Shown: positions 46,792 to 56,096 of the stretch, one piece after another
How the letters are laid out: each line of letters opens with the position of its first letter
Position numbering within the stretch: the first letter of the stretch is position 1
Assembly (NCBI GenBank): GCA_001771815.1
Contig: MEPU01000004.1
Span: forward strand, 124,001 to 188,000
Source: Bdellovibrionales bacterium RIFCSPHIGHO2_01_FULL_40_29
GTDB taxonomy: Bacteria > Bdellovibrionota > Bdellovibrionia > Bdellovibrionales > Bdellovibrionaceae
DNA length: 64,000 nt
Reading direction: 5' to 3'
Notes under the pieces: generated by a model
The model's database searches: none
What the model was told of the DNA's origin: nothing
The model's input: only the letters and a program-made list of their open reading frames with translations
Translations under genes and position numbers: made by a program

Positions 46792-47475
46792 ATGAAAAAA
46801 TGCGATTTCAATCCACTGACCTTCGCCCTGCTCCTTTTGACGACAACCGTTTTGAGTTCAAATGCCTGGGCCCAGAAAATCAAAGTCAAAAAAGTCAAAG
46901 GCAATGCGGCCATTATTGAAACCTCTGTTCCATTACAAGAAGGTCAAAGTTATGATCTGCAGACCAGTCCCATATCTGCAGATGTTAATTATTCAGGTGT
47001 TGGATTCAAATCTCGACAAAATTCACTGACATTGGGTCTGAATTTTTCAATGCTTCAGGGCAGCTCCGTTCAAGAAAACTATCTTGCAGCCCAAGGCCGT
47101 TATGGTTGGAACTATTCATTCTTAGAGTTTGGAATTGCGGGAGATATTGCCTACAGCGATATCGGCACAGGCGCCACAACCGATTTTAGTCTTGGTGGAT
47201 ACTTTGATTATAATTTGATAACGAATCGAGACTTGCGGACTCTTATCTACGGCCCTTTTGCTTTGATAACTATTGGCTCCAGACAACTTGCTGCCGGTGG
47301 AAGTACAGGACTTATGAATGTGAATGCTGGTGGGTTTGTTTCTTTTTTTATGGCACAAAGCTCAACAGCTTTACGCCTTGAGGGCTTTCTGGAGCACCGA
47401 CAAATCAATGCTTCCGTTGGCCAATCGTCATTAACTGGTTTCGGCGCTCGCGGCTTGATCGTTTTTTATTTTTAA
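46792..47475 (+). CDS. Outer-membrane beta-barrel protein
   Basis: 227 residues, signal peptide FALLLLTTTVLSSNAWA-QK. After the processing site an SH3-like stretch IKVKKVKGNAAIIETSVPLQ is followed by glycine-rich amphipathic strands (FKSRQNSLTLGLNFSMLQGS) and a final IVFYF, indicating a small barrel. An upstream ATG at 46630 lies inside the opposite-strand HD-GYP gene and is unlikely. Function unknown. Confidence 0.75.
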   Translation: MKKCDFNPLTFALLLLTTTVLSSNAWAQKIKVKKVKGNAAIIETSVPLQEGQSYDLQTSPISADVNYSGVGFKSRQNSLTLGLNFSMLQGSSVQENYLAAQGRYGWNYSFLEFGIAGDIAYSDIGTGATTDFSLGGYFDYNLITNRDLRTLIYGPFALITIGSRQLAAGGSTGLMNVNAGGFVSFFMAQSSTALRLEGFLEHRQINASVGQSSLTGFGARGLIVFYF

Positions 47476-47497
47476 ACAAGCGGCTCAGGCTAAAATT

Positions 47498-48826
47498 TTA
47501 CTTGAGAAATATTTGAAATTCTTTGAGAGTCAAAAAATGACTTTGAGTCGGATAAAAATCCAAAACAGATTGAAGCATTTGATTGCGAGCGATTTCCATT
47601 TCTGTTGCTTCATGACTATCAAAATGATGCCCCAAAAATGAAAAATACAATGATCCTTTTGTGGTCGACACGATTCCCGCTAAATTAAATGCAGGGTTTT
47701 CAAATAAACGACCTGTTTTAATAACAACCTGATTTGCAAAATTAAACTCGGATTCGAAGGTTCCGTCTTGGTCATATCCTGGATTGTACAAGATATGTCC
47801 CACATTCAGCCCCTGCTGCTGAGCTTTGATATCGACATAATTCAAAACTTTTAACATGGCGACACAACTTCCAACATTATCACGCCGAAAACCACTAGAA
47901 TAATCTGCCAATCCTGACCCCGTCAGAACTTGCAAGCTTTTTGAACTCAACTTCAATTCGGATTCCTGAAATTTTTGAAACTCTTGAACGCCACCAAGAT
48001 ATAAAAACAATGCATCCGAAATATAGTTATTCGAATACACATTTAAATTCTTCAAATACTTCAAAAGTGGTGCAGATATCATTGATATTTTTTGTGAATA
48101 TGAGGTGAGTTCTAACGATGAGCGCTTTTTAGAAATAACCAATTCTGTTGAAAATGATGTTGGGATTTTCAAATTTTTTTGATGATCTAGACTCCACGCC
48201 ATCAGTCGTTGTCGAGCCGCTTGAGTTTGCGAGGACCAATTCGCTGAGTTGAGAATCAGCATTAAATTCGCAACCGATTCATTCGTCGAAATAGGAGTTT
48301 GGTTCAGTTCAATATGAGGCTGTGAAAGAACGGATAAAAAAACTCGAGTGGTCTCATCAATCACTAAGTTTCGAATTTTTCGAACTCCCCGTTCATTCAA
48401 TTGCGCCAAAAGATAAAGTATTTTCTCGATATTGAAAATAGGATCATATCCTGTACTTAAATACGCATCGATCACGCCGGGTTGTTGCGCCACAGGTTGA
48501 AAGTACAACGTGCTTTCAAATGAAAAATCAGGACCCAGTTTTTTCAAAGCCCAGGCCGTGGTGATCACTTTAGATAAAGAGGCCAAAGCATAAGTTTTCT
48601 GATCACGATATCCACTGTAGGAGTTTTTATCAGACGATAGAATTTCACAGTAACTGATGCGTTCGTCCGACTCATAAGGCAGATCTCTGGCTATTATCGC
48701 AGAGGATGATGTGTCAGGGCGCTCCGCTAACGGCGGATCCATCAGTGGCGATGATGGCCCCTGTGCCGGCGAGCATCCGGTCAATACGAAAAAAAGCAGG
48801 TTAAAAATCAGTATTATCTGAATCAT
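47498..48826 (-). CDS. Lipidated PBP4-type D-alanyl-D-alanine carboxypeptidase/endopeptidase (S13)
   Basis: 442 residues. Signal with lipobox VLTGC, so it is membrane-anchored, unusual for the family. Active-site tetrad ASLSKVIT (Ser-x-x-Lys), YSNNYISDALF (Ser-x-Asn) and VVIKTGRL (Lys-Thr-Gly), plus GSGLADYSSGFRRDN. Cleaves peptidoglycan cross-links or terminal D-Ala; predators use related enzymes to remodel prey wall (known for Bdellovibrio). Start at 48826 chosen; a second start is possible at 48835. Confidence 0.88.
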   Translation of the reverse strand: MIQIILIFNLLFFVLTGCSPAQGPSSPLMDPPLAERPDTSSSAIIARDLPYESDERISYCEILSSDKNSYSGYRDQKTYALASLSKVITTAWALKKLGPDFSFESTLYFQPVAQQPGVIDAYLSTGYDPIFNIEKILYLLAQLNERGVRKIRNLVIDETTRVFLSVLSQPHIELNQTPISTNESVANLMLILNSANWSSQTQAARQRLMAWSLDHQKNLKIPTSFSTELVISKKRSSLELTSYSQKISMISAPLLKYLKNLNVYSNNYISDALFLYLGGVQEFQKFQESELKLSSKSLQVLTGSGLADYSSGFRRDNVGSCVAMLKVLNYVDIKAQQQGLNVGHILYNPGYDQDGTFESEFNFANQVVIKTGRLFENPAFNLAGIVSTTKGSLYFSFLGHHFDSHEATEMEIARNQMLQSVLDFYPTQSHFLTLKEFQIFLK

Positions 48827-48960
48827 GCAGACCAATTTATAAGCTCTGAAAAATAATAAACAAGAGCCAACAGATGCTATTTTTCAGAAGACCGTTTTTT
48901 AAGATCTAACGATCCGAATTCTTTGACTTTTTAGTAATTTCTACAAACAATACCCAGACT

Positions 48961-49704
48961 ATGACACAAACACCTCCGCCCACTCCCAATTTACGCACTA
49001 TTTACCAATTCAAATTGGCTCAAATAATTGATCACACCCCGCAAATTCGCGAACTCTATTGCGAGCTCATCGGTAGCCCCGCTTTTACGTTTAAAGCCGG
49101 TCAATTTGTGATGCTTCACGTTCCCGTTGAAGGTGGAAAACCCGCACTTCGTGCTTTTTCACTGGCCTCAACTGATGAAAATAAAACAGGCTTTAAATTG
49201 ATTTTTAAGTTTGTTGAATCTGGAGTGGCCAGCAATTATGTTTGGAATTTAAAAGGGGATGAAATTTTACAAATGACGGGACCTTTTGGAAAAGTATTTT
49301 TTCAAGAACCGCCAACTGAACAAATTATTTTTCTGAACACAGGCAGTGGAATTTCGCAGCACTTTAGTTTTTTAGAATCTAAAATGAAGCAGTATCCAAA
49401 TTTGCACTACAAACTTTTCTTTGGTGTTCGTTATGAGTCGGATATTTATTATGAAAAAGAACTCAAACGACTCCAAGCTCATTTACCCCACTTTGAGTAT
49501 CATTATGTTTTGAGTCGACCAACGGAGTCTTGGACAGGAAAAAAAGGTTATGTCCAAGACTGCCTCAAAGACTTAGAGTACAAAACAACTCCAACCACTT
49601 TTTACATGTGTGGCAATGGCGCTATGATCAAAGACGTTAAAAAACAATTGCTCGAGATTGATGGCTTGGAAAAAAACCGCGTCTGGTCAGAGGCTTTCGA
49701 TTGA
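48961..49704 (+). CDS. Ferredoxin-NADP reductase-like flavoprotein
   Basis: 247 residues. FAD motif ALRAFSLASTD, then ESGVASNYVW, and the NAD(P) site FLNTGSGISQHFSFLES; the end contains FYMCGNGAMIKDVKKQL. Typical FNR family without an attached ferredoxin domain, so a separate redox partner is expected. An AT-rich TTGACT box lies before the gene. Coupled to the EamA gene by a 4-base overlap. Confidence 0.85.
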   Translation: MTQTPPPTPNLRTIYQFKLAQIIDHTPQIRELYCELIGSPAFTFKAGQFVMLHVPVEGGKPALRAFSLASTDENKTGFKLIFKFVESGVASNYVWNLKGDEILQMTGPFGKVFFQEPPTEQIIFLNTGSGISQHFSFLESKMKQYPNLHYKLFFGVRYESDIYYEKELKRLQAHLPHFEYHYVLSRPTESWTGKKGYVQDCLKDLEYKTTPTTFYMCGNGAMIKDVKKQLLEIDGLEKNRVWSEAFD

Positions 49705-50630
49705 TTTCGCAGTACCGTGGATTCAGTGAATATAAAAAAGCTGTTCTGCAGCTGGTTTTAGCGGGATCTATTTGGGGTCTTTCGTTTATCTGTGTTCTGT
49801 GGGCGCTCAAAGATTTTTCAACATCAACACTGATTTTCTGGAGATTTGGATTTGCATTTATCCTCGGTGAAGCGATTCTTTTTTTATTTTATCGCAAAAG
49901 TTTTTATGATTCTATTTCCGACATGAAACTTTCATTCTGGTCAGGTATTGCCCTAGGGATGTCGTTGCTGTTGCAAACCCATGGTTTACATTACACCACG
50001 GCGACAAAATCCAGTTTCATCACGTCACTGTATGTGGTCCTGATCCCATTCACGAGCTATATTTTTTACAAAAAACAGATAAAAGTATCACATATCCTCT
50101 GCGGAGCTGTTGCTTTCATAGGTATGGCATTTCTTCTTAACCTGCACACGGAACAAGATTTAAATTTTAATACCGGAGACCTTCTGACTCTGGGGTGCGC
50201 CTTCACGTCGACATTTCATATTATGTTTGTTGGTTCTGTTGCCAATCGAGTTAAAAATGGTTTTCGATTTAATACCTATCAAACATTTTGGGCCTTTTTA
50301 TTTACACTTCCATTTTTAACCTATGAAATGACAACGCAAAATATCCGCCTATGGCCTGAGACAGTGCATTTATCATCTATTCTCAGTGTTTTATTTTTAG
50401 CAATCTTTGTCACCTTGGTGGCCTTTTCTCTGCAAGTTGTTGCTCAGAAAAAACTAACCAATACAACCGCCAGCCTGCTGTGCTTGTTGGAGGCTCCATT
50501 TGCATTTATGTTTGCTTTTTTAATTTTAGGTGAAAAACTAGTCGGATATCAAATTGTAGGTATCATTATGATTTTAGGAAGCTCGTGTCTTTCGGTTTTC
50601 ATAGATAGACCCCAAGATCGAAGCCCCTAA
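49701..50630 (+). CDS. EamA (DMT) family transporter
   Basis: 309 residues with about ten hydrophobic helices in two EamA repeats; QLVLAGSIWGLSFICVLWAL opens the first and LLCLLEAPFAFMFAFLILGE closes the second. The start is TTG, overlapping the previous stop (TTGA). Substrate unknown (metabolite efflux). Convergent with the DUF475 gene, overlapping by 57 bases. Confidence 0.85.
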   Translation: MISQYRGFSEYKKAVLQLVLAGSIWGLSFICVLWALKDFSTSTLIFWRFGFAFILGEAILFLFYRKSFYDSISDMKLSFWSGIALGMSLLLQTHGLHYTTATKSSFITSLYVVLIPFTSYIFYKKQIKVSHILCGAVAFIGMAFLLNLHTEQDLNFNTGDLLTLGCAFTSTFHIMFVGSVANRVKNGFRFNTYQTFWAFLFTLPFLTYEMTTQNIRLWPETVHLSSILSVLFLAIFVTLVAFSLQVVAQKKLTNTTASLLCLLEAPFAFMFAFLILGEKLVGYQIVGIIMILGSSCLSVFIDRPQDRSP

Positions 50631-51605
50631 AATAGCGGCTCCTGTTAACGCTGTTATCCACTCTGGAAAATGAAAGAAATGATCCAGCAACATAAATAGG
50701 GCTAATGCGGCCAAAGCATAGAAGGCTCCATGCTCTAAAAATTGATACTGTTCTAATTTTTCATTATCCACTAAATATAATGTTAATCCTCGCACAAAAA
50801 AAGCACCCACGCCTAAACCAATCATAATTTCATACAGTTGTTTTGTTACAGCAAAAGCGCCAACAACTCCGTCAAAACTGAACGAGGCATCCAGCACTTC
50901 CAAATAAAGAAAAAGGCCAAAACCTGAACTCATCCATTTTATATTTTTCATGCGATCATCCCCAAGCAACTCGCTCAGACCATGAACCACCAAATAGGTG
51001 ACGACTCCATACAGTGACGACGTGATAAATGTTGATTGCACTGACGTTTCCATAAAATTGTAGATAAAAAGAATAATCATAAGAGCAACCATAATTTCAG
51101 AACTCTTCACCGTTGCAAACTTAACAAAAGGACGTTCAATAATTGCAAACCAGTGCATGTCTTTCTCAGCATTCAAGAAAAAATGCAAGGCCACCATCAA
51201 CAAGAACGCTCCACCGTAACTGCTGACTGCCAAATGGGCGTCGATCATCATCGCCGCATAGTCATCAGGTCGCTGAAGCGCCATACTAACCGAATCCATT
51301 AAACTTATTCCTCCGGCAATTGAGACAATGACAACCGGAAACAAGAAACGCATACCAAAAACGGCGATCAACATTCCCCATAATAGAAATCGCTTCTTCC
51401 AAACATCATCCATTTTTTTAATAACCGTTGCATTGACAACAGCATTATCAAAAGACAATGAAATCTCGAGCACACAAAGAAGAGCCACTGTGAACAATGA
51501 TTTAAAAAGCAAACTCAAACTTGGAGCCTGCATCCACGATAGAAGTCCAGCCAGTGCAAGACCTAAGACAAGAGAAAGAAGAGGAAATTTTATATAACGA
51601 AACAT
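50574..51605 (-). CDS. DUF475/TerC-like membrane protein
   Basis: 343 residues with many hydrophobic helices and the TerC-type motifs LEISLSFDNAVVNATV and LEVLDASFSFDGVVGAFAVT, each with SFD acidic residues inside helices. Proteins of this group act in metal (manganese or tellurite) export or resistance. ATG at 51605 preferred over GTG at 51611. Overlaps the EamA gene tail to tail. Confidence 0.85.
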   Translation of the reverse strand: MFRYIKFPLLSLVLGLALAGLLSWMQAPSLSLLFKSLFTVALLCVLEISLSFDNAVVNATVIKKMDDVWKKRFLLWGMLIAVFGMRFLFPVVIVSIAGGISLMDSVSMALQRPDDYAAMMIDAHLAVSSYGGAFLLMVALHFFLNAEKDMHWFAIIERPFVKFATVKSSEIMVALMIILFIYNFMETSVQSTFITSSLYGVVTYLVVHGLSELLGDDRMKNIKWMSSGFGLFLYLEVLDASFSFDGVVGAFAVTKQLYEIMIGLGVGAFFVRGLTLYLVDNEKLEQYQFLEHGAFYALAALALFMLLDHFFHFPEWITALTGAAILGASILGSIYENRKTRAS

Positions 51606-51722
51606 AGTCACTCATATTCCGGTATTTTTTTCTTTTTTCAATCAAAATGTATCAAGTCTATCTAACTCCTCGTCGATATCAGTTAAGACTGACGAAATGT
51701 CGATCAATGCAACGGAGGCCCC

Positions 51723-52829
51723 ATGAGTAAAGCGAATCCCAGAATCTCAATCCATCTGACATTAGCAGTCATTTCCATTATTGCTTTATCTGCTTGCAGT
51801 CGGACTCAATTTCGAAGCGTTGCTCAAGAAGCCGATAAAACTTTCGTTGCCGAACCTCCTATCGAGATTCCAATCGAAGAACCCGCTCCTCCGGCAGAAC
51901 CTCCACCACCTATCGTGATTCCCCCAGTTGAGCCTCCTCCCGCAGAACCCCCTCCTGTTGTGATTCCACCACCGCCTGTCGAGCCACCCCCGGTAGAACC
52001 GCCGCCTCCAGTTGTGATCCCTCAACCTGTTCAAAAAAATGGAGCGTGCTTGCCTAATTCGTCAACTCAACTACTAACATGTATGAATTGCATCGTTCCG
52101 ATGAATCCCCCGGCACCTCCCCAGTTTTCTGAAAAAGGACAGGCCTTTATTGATATCATGACAATTGGTTGTTCGGTTCCAAATAAAAGCGCACCTAAAG
52201 GCTACACTCCTCCAACTCGCGCGGAGTTGATCGACCGTCTGAACCGACTTTCACCAAACTTGTATCCAGATACGAGCATGTCCTCTGGGCAAAAAAATAT
52301 TGTGGCGGGATTGCGAACTGATTCCAAGTGGCAACAAAAAATATTTGGTGGTCTTTATTATCAACCACCCTATTCTGATTATTTAGAAACCTATTTTGGT
52401 GTCTCAACAAGTGAAGCTGTTCAGAGCTTATGCTACAGTGATTCTGGTTACACACCTACAAGCGCTTTACCATTGATGTCAAAAGAGTACTTGGATTGCA
52501 CTTACGAGTCTTCCTCATGTCGCGAAAAACCCGAGTACATCAAAGCCAATCGCTATCGCGATCAACTCAACCAGGCTATGAAAGAATCTGTTCGCAATCC
52601 CTACGTGGCTCCACCTCCAACGCCCTCTAAAAATTGCAAATGGGAAAGCTTTGAAGGTGATTTTGATTTAGGCGGAGAAGCTGTGCTTGCGCGATGGCTT
52701 GTAAGCCATTTTAAAGTTGGAATTGAAATTGGAACCCTGGGTGGAAAGTGTGAAATGATCACAGCTATGCCAACTGGAGCCAATCAACTTCGAGGTGAAG
52801 TTAAAATGGCTGGATATATTTGTAAATAA
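51723..52829 (+). CDS. Proline-rich lipoprotein with cysteine-containing domain
   Basis: 368 residues. Lipobox ALSAC, then a proline/glutamate stretch of about 65 residues (repeats of EPPP and PPVVIP units, about residues 43-105) likely spanning the periplasm or surface, and a C-terminal domain of about 250 residues with paired cysteines (LTCMNC, YLDCTYESSSC). ACGGAGG precedes the ATG. Not recognised. Confidence 0.75.
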   Translation: MSKANPRISIHLTLAVISIIALSACSRTQFRSVAQEADKTFVAEPPIEIPIEEPAPPAEPPPPIVIPPVEPPPAEPPPVVIPPPPVEPPPVEPPPPVVIPQPVQKNGACLPNSSTQLLTCMNCIVPMNPPAPPQFSEKGQAFIDIMTIGCSVPNKSAPKGYTPPTRAELIDRLNRLSPNLYPDTSMSSGQKNIVAGLRTDSKWQQKIFGGLYYQPPYSDYLETYFGVSTSEAVQSLCYSDSGYTPTSALPLMSKEYLDCTYESSSCREKPEYIKANRYRDQLNQAMKESVRNPYVAPPPTPSKNCKWESFEGDFDLGGEAVLARWLVSHFKVGIEIGTLGGKCEMITAMPTGANQLRGEVKMAGYICK

Positions 52830-52831
52830 TT

Positions 52832-55489
52832 TTATCTCTTGAGTAGAGACTGCAAAAACTTTGCGGTCTCGCTGCGTTTTGATTTTGCAACAAATTCCGG
52901 TGTTCCTTCAGAAACAATTTCTCCACCATAGATACCACCATCCGGCCCGATATCAATAATATGATCACATGTTTTGACCACTTCCAAATTATGTTCAATG
53001 ACTAAAACAGTATTTCCCTGATCAGTTAACTCGTGCAGCAGTTCAACAAGTTTTCGAACATCATCGAAATGAAGTCCTGTCGTGGGTTCATCCAGAATAT
53101 ACATGGTTTTGCCCGTTCCTCTCCGAGACAGCTCTTTTGATAATTTAACTCGCTGAGCTTCACCACCCGACAAGGTTGTTGAAGACTGCCCCAGGGTCAT
53201 GTAATCCAAGCCCACTTTATTTAAGGTTTCTAATTTTTTATAAATCTGAGAGTGATTTTTAAAAAAATCACAGGCCTCTTCGATATTCATATCCAAAACA
53301 TCTGCAATGCTTTTTTCTTTGTACTTGATCGCCAATGTTTCGCGATTGTACCGACGCCCACCACAAGTATCACATGTCACAAATACATCTGACAAAAAAT
53401 GCATTTCCATGCGAATTTGACCATGACCTAAACAGGTTTCACAACGTCCACCTTTGACGTTAAAACTGAACCGTCCTGGTTCAAAACCCCTCAGTTTCGA
53501 ATCTGGTAATGATGAATACAAATCTCGAATCAGTGGCAACAATCCCACATACGTCGCTGGTGTCGACCGCGGTGTTCGACCAATAGGTCTTTGACTGATA
53601 TCAATCACCTTATCAATAAATTCCATGCCTTCAATTTTTTTATAAGGTGCCGGTTGTCCATGAGAACCATAAAACTCTTGAGCTAAAATTTTATACAACG
53701 TATCGATCACCAGAGTGCTCTTACCGCTCCCAGAAACTCCTGTGATAGCCGTCAATGTTCCCAGCGGAATACTTAAAGTGACATCACGAAGATTGTTGCC
53801 TGTGGCACCCGTCAATTTTAAAATTTTCCCATTTCCCAATCGACGCTTCTGAGGCAATGGAATCTTTTTTCTACCTGATAAGTACTGACCCGTAATAGAA
53901 TTTGGATTTTTCGCCAATTCGTCAGCCGTACCAGAAGCCATCAGTTCCCCACCCAATTTTCCTGCGCGCGGTCCAAGATCCACAACGAAATCAGCATAAC
54001 GAATCGTGTCTTCATCATGCTCTACGAGAATAATTGTATTACCCCGGTCTTTAAGTTCTCCAATAATTTCCAACAACCGGTGATGATCCCGAGGGTGCAA
54101 ACCAATACTTGGCTCATCCATAACATAGGTGCATCCAATCAAAGCTGAGCCCACCTGTGTGGCCAATCGAATCCGCTGAGCCTCTCCACCCGAAAGTGTC
54201 CTGGCCTGCCTGGAAAGGGACAAATACGAAGTCCCAACACGCTTCAAAAACTCAACCCGCAATAAAATTTGCTTCATGATTTTGTCCGCGACGAGCTTTT
54301 GCTTATCTGTCCACCGTGCCCGAGGAAGCCATTCTGAAAGTTCCAACAGTGACATGTCGGAAAGCTGCGCAATGTTTTTATCATTGATCTTGATACTCAG
54401 TGACTCCTGACGAAGACGAGCCCCTTTGCAATCGGGACACGAACTCAAAACAATTTCTTCGGATTCTTCGTCGTCACTATCTTCTTTTACTTTTTGCCCT
54501 TTGTAGGAGTACTTTACTTTTTCCAGTTTTTTTCCACCGCTATCTGAGTCGGCATACTGCTCTTCTTCAATCAGATCTAAGGTACCTAAACCTTTACACG
54601 TTTCACACGCCCCGCGGGGATTATTAAAACTAAAAAGCCGCGGCTCTAAATCTGGAAAACTAAATCCACATTTTGCACATGTTGAGTGAAGTGAATAACT
54701 GATTCGCTCGCCATTCATCATCTCAATAATCACCCGTCCTGCAGCTAAACTGAGGGCGGTATTGATACTTTCACTGAGGCGGTGCTTGATGGTGTCTTTT
54801 AAAATCAACTGGTCGACCACCAAATCAATATCGTGAGTTTTTGTTTTAGCCAAACGTGTAGCCTTTTCTAATTCAATAAACTGACCATCAATTTTTGCTT
54901 TGATAAATCCTTTTTTTGCCCAGCGCTGAAACTCGGCCAAGAACTCACCTTTTTTTGCAAGTGCCATAGGGGCCAAAACATAAAACTTTGTGCCCGAAGA
55001 TTTTTTAAAAACCTCATCTACAATTTGCTGAGGAGTTTGTGATGATACTGGAATATGATGCACGGGGCATTCCGGCGTTCCCACTTTGGCAAAAAGAAGA
55101 CGTAAGTAATCATAAACTTCGGTTATTGTTCCCACCGTGGAGCGCGGATTCAGACCCACAGATTTTTGATCAATCGCAATCGCAGGACTAAGACCTGTGA
55201 CAGAATCAACGTCAGGTTTTTTAAGTTGTTCTAAAAAATTTCGAGCATAGGCTGATAAACTTTCAACATAACGACGCTGGCCCTCAGCATAAACTGTATC
55301 AAATGCTAACGAAGACTTTCCAGAACCACTTAAACCTGTAAAAACAGTTATTTTATTTCTAGGAATGGTGATGGAAACATTTTTTAAATTATGCTCACGA
55401 GCTCTCTTCACCACGATTCCATCCGGAGATGTTTCCATATCAAAAGACGGGGCAACTACAGATGAGGTTTTTTTAGAAGCTTTGGCCAT
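52832..55489 (-). CDS. uvrA: UvrABC excinuclease subunit A
   Basis: 885 residues, slightly shorter than the usual 940. Two ABC ATPase modules: TGLSGSGKSSLAFDTVYAEG and TGVSGSGKSTLVIDTLYKIL, with signatures TLSGGEAQRIRLATQ and TLSGGEAQRVKLSKE. Zinc modules CAKCGFSF with CETCKGLG, and CETCLGHG with CDTCGGRR. Binds damaged DNA with UvrB. Starts seven bases after fur. Confidence 0.96.
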   Translation of the reverse strand: MAKASKKTSSVVAPSFDMETSPDGIVVKRAREHNLKNVSITIPRNKITVFTGLSGSGKSSLAFDTVYAEGQRRYVESLSAYARNFLEQLKKPDVDSVTGLSPAIAIDQKSVGLNPRSTVGTITEVYDYLRLLFAKVGTPECPVHHIPVSSQTPQQIVDEVFKKSSGTKFYVLAPMALAKKGEFLAEFQRWAKKGFIKAKIDGQFIELEKATRLAKTKTHDIDLVVDQLILKDTIKHRLSESINTALSLAAGRVIIEMMNGERISYSLHSTCAKCGFSFPDLEPRLFSFNNPRGACETCKGLGTLDLIEEEQYADSDSGGKKLEKVKYSYKGQKVKEDSDDEESEEIVLSSCPDCKGARLRQESLSIKINDKNIAQLSDMSLLELSEWLPRARWTDKQKLVADKIMKQILLRVEFLKRVGTSYLSLSRQARTLSGGEAQRIRLATQVGSALIGCTYVMDEPSIGLHPRDHHRLLEIIGELKDRGNTIILVEHDEDTIRYADFVVDLGPRAGKLGGELMASGTADELAKNPNSITGQYLSGRKKIPLPQKRRLGNGKILKLTGATGNNLRDVTLSIPLGTLTAITGVSGSGKSTLVIDTLYKILAQEFYGSHGQPAPYKKIEGMEFIDKVIDISQRPIGRTPRSTPATYVGLLPLIRDLYSSLPDSKLRGFEPGRFSFNVKGGRCETCLGHGQIRMEMHFLSDVFVTCDTCGGRRYNRETLAIKYKEKSIADVLDMNIEEACDFFKNHSQIYKKLETLNKVGLDYMTLGQSSTTLSGGEAQRVKLSKELSRRGTGKTMYILDEPTTGLHFDDVRKLVELLHELTDQGNTVLVIEHNLEVVKTCDHIIDIGPDGGIYGGEIVSEGTPEFVAKSKRSETAKFLQSLLKR

Positions 55490-55496
55490 CTTTTTA

Positions 55497-56024
55497 TTAT
55501 TTCACTGGGGGCTTCGCCTGACAAGAAGGACATAGGCCATAAAGCTCGAGTATGTGGGATGTCAAAATGAAGCCAAAATGATCAGCGACCTGAGACTGTA
55601 GTTTTTCAATTTTAGGATTCTCAAATTCACAAATTTTACCACATGACGTGCACGTCAAGTGATCATGATGGTGCTGCGTGGTCAGCTCGTAGCGTGAGGA
55701 CTGCCCTCCCATTCGAACTTCTGTCACAAACTTTTTTTCGGCCAGATTGCGTAAAAACCGATAGACTGTTGCAAATCCAACGCTGCTATCAACGGCAGCA
55801 ACTTTTTCAAATAATTCTTGAGCCGTCACATGGCGCTCTCCAGATTGAACTTCGGCATCATGCAAACACCTCAAAATAAGCATCCTTTGTTCGGTGATTT
55901 TTAGACCCATTGCTCGAATTATCTTTTTAAAATCATCAGTTTGATTGCGTTCATCAAACTTAATAATTTCGCTTTCATTTTGTCGGGGAAGCAGATGAGA
56001 AAATGGGGGTATTGTCTTGGACAT
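55497..56024 (-). CDS. fur: Fur-family metal-dependent repressor
   Basis: 175 residues. Winged helix GFATVYRFLRNLAEKKFVTE, followed by the Fur metal sites HHHDHLTCTSCGKICEFENP and a C-terminal CPSC. The N-terminal 30 residues are longer than usual. GAGGAG precedes the ATG. A Fur-box-like palindrome 54 bases upstream suggests autoregulation. Fur is the best guess, but Zur is possible because folE2, a known Zur target in other bacteria, is the upstream gene. Confidence 0.88.
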   Translation of the reverse strand: MSKTIPPFSHLLPRQNESEIIKFDERNQTDDFKKIIRAMGLKITEQRMLILRCLHDAEVQSGERHVTAQELFEKVAAVDSSVGFATVYRFLRNLAEKKFVTEVRMGGQSSRYELTTQHHHDHLTCTSCGKICEFENPKIEKLQSQVADHFGFILTSHILELYGLCPSCQAKPPVK

Positions 56025-56078
56025 GCAAAATCTCCTCTTTAACTTGAATAAAAAAGGAAATACTAGCTGATTTGGTAT

Positions 56079-56093
56079 TGAAAATCATTCTCA
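56079..56093. promoter_or_regulatory. Fur-box-like operator
   Basis: TGAAAAT-C-ATTCTCA, a 7-1-7 dyad close to the Fur consensus TGATAATnATTATCA, situated between folE2 and fur. Confidence 0.6.
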
Positions 56094-56096
56094 ATC

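Noticed and set aside
51857-52030. Repetitive CCTCCAC-type stretch considered as tandem repeat or CRISPR-like array
   Set aside because: It codes for the proline/glutamate spacer of the lipoprotein, with no regular repeat-spacer structure.
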